From: Hawksworthiomyces lignivorus
Taxonomy: Eukaryota; Ascomycota; Sordariomycetes; Ophiostomatales; Ophiostomataceae
Assembly: GCA_002917075.1 (NCBI GenBank)
Contig: NTMA01000107.1
Span: 1-64,000 of the forward strand
Reading direction: 5' to 3'
Length of the DNA: 64,000 nucleotides
Below the pieces are notes generated by a model. The model saw only the letters and a list, made by a program, of their open reading frames with translations, was not told the origin of the DNA and did no database searches. This document shows, piece after piece, positions 56,140-64,000 of the stretch. The position numbers were made by a program, and so were the translations under genes. Positions within the stretch are counted from its first letter, which is position 1. The number at the start of each line of letters is the position of its first letter.

Positions 56140-59049
56140 TCACAACGAAATGGTTGCCTTCGCCACGTTCTTGCCGAGCAGCTGGACGGCTGTGCCACGA
56201 GCCGTGCTGCTAGTCCCGAGAGCCAGCGACAGCTCCGACACTGTCAGCTCGAGCGTCTCGCGCGGGAAGAGCGTCACGTAGTTGTCTGACCAGGTGACGG
56301 GCGTGACGTCGGCGCCGCCCGCGTCGACCAGGTCCAGGGCCACAAACACGGCGGGGACGGCCGACTGGTTCTCGAGGACGACCGTGGTGTTCTTGCCCGG
56401 TGCGGGCCCCTTTTTGACAGTGGCCGTCACGTTGGCCGCCGGCAGCTTGTCGAGCGACTGCAGGTTGGCGTACTTGGACACGGGCGTGACGTACCAGTTG
56501 GAGGCGTCCCAGTCGAGCGCGTCGAGCGTGGGGCTCAGCCAGTAGACGTTGCGGCTGAGCGTGGCGCCGCTGGCCGAGTCGGCCAGCGTGAGCCGCAGGA
56601 GGGCCACGTCCTTGAGCGCGGAGACGCCGGGCACGGCGGAGATGGCTGTGCCGCTGGTGGAAGCGGAGGACTTGGCGGTAGTGGTAGTGGTGTTGCCGAG
56701 CACCTTGCCGTCGGCGGCGTTGATCAGCTCGGCGCGCACGGTGCGGGCGCCGCCTTGGTCGCGCGAGCGGTTGATGAGCACGACGGAGCCGTGGACGTAG
56801 TCGTAGACGACGTGCTCGAGGCTGCCGGCGCCGGTGCCGGCCTTGACGCCGTAGTAGGCGCCGGCCGGGTGCAGGTAGTAGTCGAACAGGGCCCAGTGCA
56901 GGGCGGGCCAGGCGCCGTTGAGCATCCAGTAGACGACGCCGGTGGCGGGCCGCTTGGTGTCGCTGCTGAGGTCGGTGCCCCAGCGGGCGGCAAAGGCCTC
57001 GAACTCGGCGCGCGTGGCCTCGTAGTCGGCCATCTGGGTCTTGAGCAGGTAGTCGTCGAGCGATGCGGGGGCGCCGTAGCGCTGCCACAGGGCGTCGTTG
57101 AAGATGGTGCGGTTGTGGAAGGACGAGACGGCTGTGGACATGTGGTAGAGGCCCTTGCGCGGCTGGCGCCACAGGTCGTCGAGGTCGGCGGGCGACAGGA
57201 AGCGGCGTAGGCTGGACAGTGCGGGCGTGCCGCCGCCGGCGCCCTGCTCGGAGCCGAAGCCAAAGGCGGCGCCGTAGCGGTCGTCGTCGGTCTCGGGCTC
57301 GGTGTCGTACCAGTAGTTGGGCGGGACCCAGTCGTAGGGCCCGGGCATCTTCATGCCGCCGGGGCCCAGCGCCTTGGAGTAGCCTGTCTTGGCCGCCGAC
57401 GACACCACGGGCGCCTGCCAACCGGCGTCGGCCAGCGCCTTGGTGTAGATTCCCGTGGCGCGGTCGTCGGGCCAGTAGTCGCTCCCAACCAAAAAGGCGA
57501 GCAGGCTCGGGTGGCTCTGCTGCATGGCGGCCTCGTGGCGCATGCTGGCGTTGGCGGTGGCGTAGTCGGCATCGGACCAGACGGCGACGGGCTTGGGCAG
57601 GTCGTCGTTGTACGACCAGGCCTCCCACTTGTCGCAGCACTCCCAGCCGGGCAGGATCATCAGGCCCAGCCGGTCCGCGATGGCGTACATCTCGGGCTGC
57701 TCCATCTTGCCCTCGAGCCGGATCGTGTTGAGACCCATGTCCAGCGCGTACAGCGCGTGCGCCTCGAACCGCGCCGCGTCCCACCGCAGAAACACGTCCG
57801 GCGTGTAGCCGCCGCCTAGCACCTGGAAGGGCCGCCCGTTGACCGAGAAAAGGATGTCGTCGGCGCTGCTGACCACGGCCGTGACCTGGCGGAAGCCGAA
57901 CTGCTTGGTGGTCACGTCTGACAGGACGGCGCCGCCGTCGCGGGCCGACACTGCCTTGGACGATGCCGCTGCCGCTGCCGCCGACACCGTCGACACCGTC
58001 AGCCGCGCCGTGTACAGCGGCTGGTCGCCCCACTGCCGGGGCCACCAGACCGCGGGCGCGTCAAACGTCGCCGTCAGCGTGATCGGCGCCGCCTGGCCTG
58101 CGGCCAGCTGCACGGTGGACCCGGCCTGCGCGCCGAGCCGCGCGTGCTGCGCCTCGGAGCCGTCGCTGCGCGCGACCACGGCGTCGGCCGCAAACGCGAC
58201 GGCGCTCGCGTCCAGGTTGCGCACCGTCGCCTTGAGGGTGACGACGCCGCTGGACGCCTTGCCGCCCGCGGCGGCCGGCAATGAAAAGTTGGTCGTCACG
58301 CTAAACGCCTCGATGACTACGGCGCCCGTCTGTCGGATCGTCACGTTGCGCCACACGCCGGTGCCGTTGTCAGACGGATACGGGTTCCAGTCGACGAAGC
58401 CCAGGCCAAAGTCCTGCAGGTAGTTGGTCGGGTAGGCGCGCACTACAATGGCGTGGCTGCCGCTGCCGCTGTTGTTCGCCTGCTTGCCGGACGCGCTGCC
58501 ACCGCCCGACGACCCAAGCAGCGCCGTCACATCGTACACGTGCCCACCGTAGGCGCCGCTCTGCAGCACCTTGTCGGCCACCTGCTTTCCGTCGACGTAG
58601 ATGTCAGCCCGCGACGTGATGCCGTTGGTCTCGAGCAGGTAGTGTGTGCTTCCGCCGCTGCTGCCGTTGCCACCGCCGCCGAGCTGGAACTCGCTGCGGT
58701 ACAGCCACGGCACCTGAAACTGGCTCTTGTCGATAGCGGCCAGGTTGTCGGAGAAAAACAGGTCCGAGTCGTTGTACGCGCCGGCGTACAGGAGGCAGCC
58801 CATAACCGTGCAACGCGACACCGGAGCGTGGTACCAGCTGGCGCCGCCCGACACGGCACCAGGCTTGGAGAGTGCCGCCGGGTCCTGCGTGACCTTGGCG
58901 GAGGACTGGACGTCCCAGGCCGGAATGGCGGCAACGTCGCCCGGAACCGAGACCGGAAGCTGGTTGGATGCCAACGGCGCAGCTTCCGTCAGAACCGCTG
59001 CCCATATCGCCGCAGTCCAAGTGGCTGTTGCGCCGGCGAGCGAACGCAT
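56140..59049 (-). CDS. Exo-beta-D-glucosaminidase, glycoside hydrolase family 2
   Basis: Intronless gene for 969 residues. The enzyme removes glucosamine from the non-reducing end of chitosan oligomers (family knowledge: GH2 exo-beta-D-glucosaminidases such as bacterial CsxA). A signal peptide is visible (MRSLAGATATWTAAIWAAVL, cut near EAAP), so it is secreted. The N-terminal sugar-binding domain holds VPGDV, the CTVMGC loop and HYLLETNGITSRADIYVDGK; then a GH2 Ig-like part (about 240-380) and the TIM barrel from FQVLGGGYTPDVFLRWD. Within it, LNTIRLEGKMEQPE and LPGWECCDKWEAW match the family. The likely acid/base is Asp524 in GSDYWPDD and the nucleophile Glu601 in FGSEQGAGG; the 77-residue spacing is close to CsxA (469 and 541). 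WMLNGAWPALHWALFDYYL and C-terminal beta domains follow. It is full length and should support use of deacetylated chitin. Confidence 0.93.
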   Translation of the reverse strand: MRSLAGATATWTAAIWAAVLTEAAPLASNQLPVSVPGDVAAIPAWDVQSSAKVTQDPAALSKPGAVSGGASWYHAPVSRCTVMGCLLYAGAYNDSDLFFSDNLAAIDKSQFQVPWLYRSEFQLGGGGNGSSGGSTHYLLETNGITSRADIYVDGKQVADKVLQSGAYGGHVYDVTALLGSSGGGSASGKQANNSGSGSHAIVVRAYPTNYLQDFGLGFVDWNPYPSDNGTGVWRNVTIRQTGAVVIEAFSVTTNFSLPAAAGGKASSGVVTLKATVRNLDASAVAFAADAVVARSDGSEAQHARLGAQAGSTVQLAAGQAAPITLTATFDAPAVWWPRQWGDQPLYTARLTVSTVSAAAAAASSKAVSARDGGAVLSDVTTKQFGFRQVTAVVSSADDILFSVNGRPFQVLGGGYTPDVFLRWDAARFEAHALYALDMGLNTIRLEGKMEQPEMYAIADRLGLMILPGWECCDKWEAWSYNDDLPKPVAVWSDADYATANASMRHEAAMQQSHPSLLAFLVGSDYWPDDRATGIYTKALADAGWQAPVVSSAAKTGYSKALGPGGMKMPGPYDWVPPNYWYDTEPETDDDRYGAAFGFGSEQGAGGGTPALSSLRRFLSPADLDDLWRQPRKGLYHMSTAVSSFHNRTIFNDALWQRYGAPASLDDYLLKTQMADYEATRAEFEAFAARWGTDLSSDTKRPATGVVYWMLNGAWPALHWALFDYYLHPAGAYYGVKAGTGAGSLEHVVYDYVHGSVVLINRSRDQGGARTVRAELINAADGKVLGNTTTTTAKSSASTSGTAISAVPGVSALKDVALLRLTLADSASGATLSRNVYWLSPTLDALDWDASNWYVTPVSKYANLQSLDKLPAANVTATVKKGPAPGKNTTVVLENQSAVPAVFVALDLVDAGGADVTPVTWSDNYVTLFPRETLELTVSELSLALGTSSTARGTAVQLLGKNVAKATISL

Positions 59050-61738
59050 GGTGGATCACAAGGAAAAGACGTAGAACTTGGGTGAAATAGTTTGAAAATG
59101 TTTATTCGCCCCTTTTTGTGACCTCTCCAGGGGAGTTGACTAAGGGGTGGCCTTAGAACAACGAGGAAATCACGAGGAAGTACGGAGAGAGAACGGGCAA
59201 GAAAGAAGGGGCTAGACAGGCGATAGACGCGATTGAGGTGATAGAGCCTCTTTCTTTCTTTTCTGTGAATTTTCGTCATCTTCCGTGTATATTAACAGAC
59301 TGCTGGGAAGGGAAGGAGGGAATAAAAGATAGAAAGCTCGGTCTTCTTGATGAGTTTGTGGCTTTTTCTGATATATTCACTTTATTTAGATTGCCAGCTG
59401 CCTTTTTTCGGGGCGAACGCGTGTAATTCAATCTATCAGATTCGTCGTCTCTATGGCCCCCTCACTTGCACTGCTTGAATGCTACATAGCGTTGAAACCA
59501 AACTTGCTCGTTGAGCTCCGGGCTGGCGACGACAGTCGACATTGTAGTAAACATACTCAGCGCCGAGACTATGCGAAGAGGCCAAGATCAAGGGAACAAA
59601 TGGGGCCAAGGGGGAAAAGAATAGTCCCAAGAGAATTCCAAGAACAAATAGAGTATGAATAGAATGGGGAAAAATCAAACACGGAGCTTCAAGGTTCATT
59701 AATTTTTTTCTAAGCTCTCTGCTTTATTGTCGGGTAAAGTTCGGCTGGGGAAGCGGCAGGAGTCTTAATTGTTTTCTTTTGCTCCAATTGTGTCATTCGC
59801 CTACAGAGGAACCACGGGGGCAAGCATTGCAATTTATCAGTAGATTTTTTTTGTGTGAGGACAATGAGAGAAACCTATAAATAAAATAAAGGGCAGCATT
59901 GATTGGAGCTGTGATGTTGATTTATCGAAAAGCACTCTCGGTTTCATAGACAGCATCCCCCTCACACCTCTGTGCCCTTTGAATCTGAAAAAAAAAAGGC
60001 TATGCAGCTACAGTTCTCATTTTCGTAGATTATCACATAACAAGAGAGTTCAATGATGAATGGGCTTCGGGAAGCCAAAGTATACCAAGCAAAACGAAAG
60101 CAAGCTGTCAAAATTGTAATATGCTGTCCGTGAGGCAAGAGGAACGCAGCCTCGTGTGCACAGCTTTTACAGCCTCGTCACGGCAATTTTCTTTATTCAG
60201 CAGTGTAGCGCCTCTTTTGGGGCCATTTCTCAATCAGACAACGTATCTGTAACTGCGAGCCACTCTGGTACCGTTTTTGTTCCATTGTTAAGACGGTGGG
60301 AAAATGGCCAGAGACGCTTACGGCAAACGTTTTAGTAGGGCTGTGCTGTAAATTAAGTGGTGACAGAAAGACCAGCGCGCAAATAGGCCTCCCGGCGTAC
60401 CTTTGTGAGCAGGTTCTTCCAGCAGAAAGAGGGTCTCATTTTGGGCTGGCAAATTTCGCTAGCATCCATTAGGGCCGATTCGTCTCCCATAGTGTATTAC
60501 TTTTTATGAGATAAGGACCACTTCGTAATGCTTGTACTGTAGGATATTGCTGCGGAGCACCAAACAGAGGGCCACGACGCTTGCAGGGAGTGCTGCGCGG
60601 TATCGTTCAGCGCAGTCGGTTGCCAGATCGTATGTTTCGCCTGTTGTGGAGAGAAGCAGAACGCCGTGACCTATCTATAGTGGAGAGAGAGTCGAATAGG
60701 GCTACTTCGTACGAAGTCTTTTTTAGAAGGGCTTTCGAACCATACGACGCAAGATGGGTGTTGTTTTGTGCGAATCCTTGCTAGCTCCCGTCCTCTTCGG
60801 CCGCTGCTGCCGAAGGATGAGCAGCAGAAGCTTCACCTTGCTATTTTTGATAGCTCTGTCCAAAATTAAGAGAACGTTTTAAGACTTCCCCAGAGTTCTT
60901 TGGTACTCGTACCACATCTACCTCCGCAAAGCACCTTTTCACATCAATACGACTGCGTACACACATATACATGGAAATTTCCTGGTCAAGGCCAACCGCG
61001 TTCTGACAGCTGTGAATGCAACACAAAGCTCCAGAACAAAATTGTCAACGAAGAATTGGACAGGGGTTTAGACCTTGTGCTAGCTCACAAAACCTGGCAC
61101 TTGAAGCTATCTCAGTTCGGCAGCAGGGCCTAACCTGGCCAATGTGACATTGGTCCTGTAGCGCGAAATCAAGGGTCAGGTTAAACCTTGCCACTCTTAA
61201 GCTAACCCTTCTATCGTACAATCTGACAGGTCGGATTGTGGGGGAGAGGACGGACCAAACGGCATACTTCTCTCATTGTATACGAGTAGTTATGTACCGA
61301 GAGCCGTGTCGTTATCGTATGTAGTCGCACCCTGCGCCTAAAATTTAGGGAGGGGAAGGGGGAGGGGGTTCGTTACAAGGAGTTGTCAGGAGTGCACAGT
61401 GGTGAGAAAACAAATCACTGCAGGACCCTGAGAAGAAACAGAATAATGAGTCCTATTTTGTCTTCTACCTCCCCTCTCTGTTTTTGGCAACTGTAGTCGT
61501 AGGGAGATGACAAGGACACTTTGCAATGCAAGCGGCTGCTGGGTTAATCGCTGCAAAGGGCCTCTTGTATCCGGTTTTCTTTTGTGTTTCCGCACACAAT
61601 TTGCATTATACATACGACATACGCGTATACATGTACATACGAGGACCTGCGCCAGGGTAGGAGGGTTTTTCTACAAGGGTCATTCCAAGAGAACGCTCGC
61701 TTCTACTTTCCAATATCAGCTATCCGGATAAGAAAAAG

Positions 61739-61862
61739 GTCAGCTATGAAAAGCAAGACGAGCGTTCCGATTTTCGTCCTCCGGCCATCCGGAGAGCAAA
61801 GCCAGCTATGAGAACCGAGATGAGTATTCCGTTTTTCATTCTTCGCTCTCCGTTTTCGCAGG
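61739..61862 (+). repeat. Diverged 62-bp tandem duplication
   Basis: Unit 1 (61739-61800) begins GTCAGCTATGAAAAGCAAGA; unit 2 (61801-61862) begins GCCAGCTATGAGAACCGAGA. Over the first 45 positions most differences are transitions (C/T or G/A). A similar start, GCCAGCCATGGGGACC, recurs at 61926. Confidence 0.6.
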
Positions 61863-62851
61863 CCCTACATATACTACGAGAGGCAATGGTTGCGAAAATT
61901 TGAGCTTTGTCTCTGGACTGTGAAGCCAGCCATGGGGACCCCTTTGTATGAAGGACGTTGTTGTGCCTATTTTCACAACAAAACGTCTGTGCTGCAAATC
62001 CTAGCATAACACAGCACACACAAAACGTGTCCCACAGCGCGTTCTCCCGTGCAGTTTCGGGTATGCACCCCTCATTTCTCTTGCAGTTTGCATATTTTCA
62101 GCCTCACACGCGTCGTACTGCACCGCTGCTGAAGAATACCTCTTCAGGTCTTTGCAGAGGGGACACGGGATGCGGGATGGAGACAAGCGTGGGCAAAGTA
62201 GCAATCGTCTTTCTGACAAGCATCGTGTAATAAGGTAGTTAAAGTAAAAGGATCGGAAAATAAAATGAGGAAATATAACGCTCGCTGGAAATTACCCTTT
62301 CTGAGCCAGTGATCTGTCTAGTGTATTACCTTATTGAAGACCCGCCTAGCAATGATACAACGGCGGCAGAAGGCCAATTACGTGACTACGAACCCTCCTG
62401 TATGTGAGATACCTCCATCGCCTGCTGGTGACTTACCAAGATACGTATACTGGGCGTTCACAAGGGGTGAGCACACGAACTATCGATGCGCAATTGTACA
62501 ACATGTAGTTCATGTACCCGGGAGGAACAGCTCAAATCAAATTTGCGCGAGGGCTGCGATGTGCCACCTAGCGTTCGCTTTAGAAATGCGCTCTGACTTC
62601 TCTCTGCCGCCGTTGCAGCACTATTCATGATTTTAATCTTGAGTTTGCTGACCATCTTCTCTTTAGGAGAGCGCCACAACCGCGCACGGAGCAGCTGCAC
62701 TCTTTTGTCTCCCGCTCACTCACAACGGTATGTTACTCGCAGGAGCTATTCGCCTCTCGCGAGTCTGTATGTACATACGCACTCGACTGTTTGTCCGTCA
62801 GAACCTAATTTGCAGAGACTGCTATTTTTCTTGTATATGTATTTTGCCGTT

Positions 62852-63229
62852 TCAATTTTCTAATAGAACATTGCCGTAATCTCTTTTGGACGGCATCCTT
62901 GGAAGCGAGTTGGCAAACACGAACGACTTTTGGGGCATCTCGATGAGTCTCCATCCCCAATACGCCGTATAATTTCTCATATTATGATTGCCAGCGTATC
63001 CGACTTCCGTAGTCCACTTCTCATTCCGGTTTCCGTAGTGGCCATACGAGTCTAGTCCAGGAATCTCCCACTGAAAATGATACTGAGACAATCGCTTGTT
63101 AAATTTGAGTGCTGTTAATGATTCCTGACGGAGGATTACTTTAGTCCTTATTCTTGTTCCGTTAGCAGTCCACCGCCTCAGGCTCCGTTTCTCACATAGT
63201 AAAGTAACGAGACAAAGAACTTGGCGCAA
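62852..63229 (-). CDS. Unidentified 125-codon frame, possible gene fragment
   Basis: The frame contains a protein-like stretch rich in aromatic and Asn residues (YHFQWEIPGLDSYGHYGNRN, then MRNYTAYWGWRLIEMPQ and FVFANSLPRMPSKRDYG). It has no signal peptide or recognised domain, and third positions are mixed, unlike the strong G/C bias of the real genes. It may be a relic of a degraded gene or chance. I do not recognise it. Confidence 0.2.
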   Translation of the reverse strand: MRQVLCLVTLLCEKRSLRRWTANGTRIRTKVILRQESLTALKFNKRLSQYHFQWEIPGLDSYGHYGNRNEKWTTEVGYAGNHNMRNYTAYWGWRLIEMPQKSFVFANSLPRMPSKRDYGNVLLEN

Positions 63230-64000
63230 ATGAACACAGGTTGAATAGGGGGGGGAGTTCGTGTTGTGGTTGGTTTCCTAGTTCGGTTTAAGTGCCAGCC
63301 TTGCGGTAGAGAGCTTCACAAATGAAAACCACAGCAGCATTTTCAGTCTTGGGGTGTATGTACGTATGTTTGTATTTTTCTTTTTTTTTTATCCCTTTTC
63401 TATTTTTTTTTGGTTCCCAGATTTTCCTATTATTACGTTTTATTTGTCAATGAAATGCAAGGCTGTATGTCCAGATTTTTGTTGCGGCTTCGGTTCAGCC
63501 TTGTATGTTAATTTTTATGAGGATTTCGCGAGGTTTGTGCAACATAGCAAGTAGGGTCAGATACGAATGCAATCTAGCACGACCACTACGTAACCTCATC
63601 AAGCTCGACTGACATGTTCGATTTAGGCCTCGCCACTATGCTACATTAATGTAAGAGTCTAAAGTTGTTTTTTTGTTAGTGAGCAGGATGGCGAGGATAA
63701 CCTTTGGCCAAAACTCTTAGGGTCTCTCTATAGCAACAAGATCATGAAACAGCCTTTCAACGCTACGTCATGTCACTTGATGTGACAGGAATTGCATCTG
63801 CTGCTAGAAGTACCCAATAAAGAGGCCTTTATCAAGAGCATCACGAGCAAGGTTTTCGAGCCACTGCAGATGCCCTTGACACTGACTGACGGATCTTGCC
63901 GCAGCTGCCGGGGAGGAGAAGTGGTGGCACCGCGGCATAGTGAGTGATCTATTAGTTTTGTTTGCTTCGTCTTTTGTAGGAACGACTCTCACTAACGCGC

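Larger units (their letters stand above)
59050..64000. other. About 5 kb without a supportable gene, right end of window
   Basis: The first 250 bases are the GH2 promoter and leader. Beyond that the DNA is of middling GC and every frame is short. The best candidate is the 125-codon frame at 62852-63229 (-), listed separately. A diverged 62-bp duplication lies at 61739-61862 and a small nested inverted repeat at 61130-61181. No transposon gene or terminal repeat recognised. Confidence 0.5.

Noticed and set aside
56210..58045. 611-codon frame overlapping the GH2 gene on the same strand
   Set aside because: Arg/Pro/Gly-rich shadow frame; the GH2 catalytic motifs are in the other frame.

Overview
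This window is nuclear DNA from a filamentous ascomycete (Pezizomycotina, most probably Sordariomycetes; inferred). The signs are GC-rich coding exons with strong G/C at third codon positions, short GT-AG introns (54 to 226 nt) with CTAAC or CTGAC-like branch sites, long pyrimidine-rich leaders, a HET-domain (heterokaryon incompatibility) gene and a TOK-type potassium channel. All gene names come from protein motifs and family knowledge recalled by reading; no database was searched. Exon borders were worked out by hand from splice sites and reading frame.

Layout, left to right: the last exon of a cytochrome b5 gene (70-240, +); TFIIE beta subunit (1941-2924, +); a four-finger C2H2 transcription factor in three exons (4700-6307, -); about 11.7 kb without a supportable gene (6308-18030); Rxt2, a subunit of the Rpd3L histone deacetylase complex, in four exons (18031-19826, -); TRAPPC11/Foie-gras trafficking protein (20846-25120, +); a possibly peroxisomal alpha/beta hydrolase (25423-26893, -); a damaged HET gene (27963-29411, -); the six-BRCT DNA damage protein Brc1/Rtt107 (30311-33419, +); ESCRT-II subunit Vps25 (33712-34563, -); the 30 kDa (NDUFS3) subunit of mitochondrial complex I (35483-36476, -); the CCR4-NOT ubiquitin ligase Not4, whose coding region appears to continue after a 1.2 kb interruption (38346-40966 and 42167-45089, +); a secreted or membrane-anchored Cys-rich protein (47745-48776, +); an alpha/beta-hydrolase-like protein with a degenerate nucleophile site (49143-50578, -); a TOK1-like two-pore potassium channel (52779-55729, +); a GH2 exo-beta-D-glucosaminidase (56140-59049, -); and about 5 kb with no convincing gene to the right edge.

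The genes are mostly unrelated housekeeping functions (transcription initiation, chromatin, vesicle traffic, DNA repair, ESCRT, respiration, mRNA and protein turnover) with three accessory-type loci (HET, the chitosan-degrading GH2 enzyme, and the Cys-rich surface protein). Neighbours are often convergent with 290 to 410 bp between stop codons. I see no secondary-metabolite cluster, transposon open reading frame, tRNA, rRNA or CRISPR array.

The most interesting signal is at the 3' end of the Not4-like reading frame. The stop codon is TGA followed by CTA, the known high-readthrough context. The same frame then stays open for 80 codons with about 90% G/C at third positions and a hydrophobic, membrane-like segment. 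Other signals are a 9-base motif (TACTCCGTA) strongly over-represented in the intergenic DNA, two distant minisatellites sharing a 9-bp unit, and the internally deleted HET gene.
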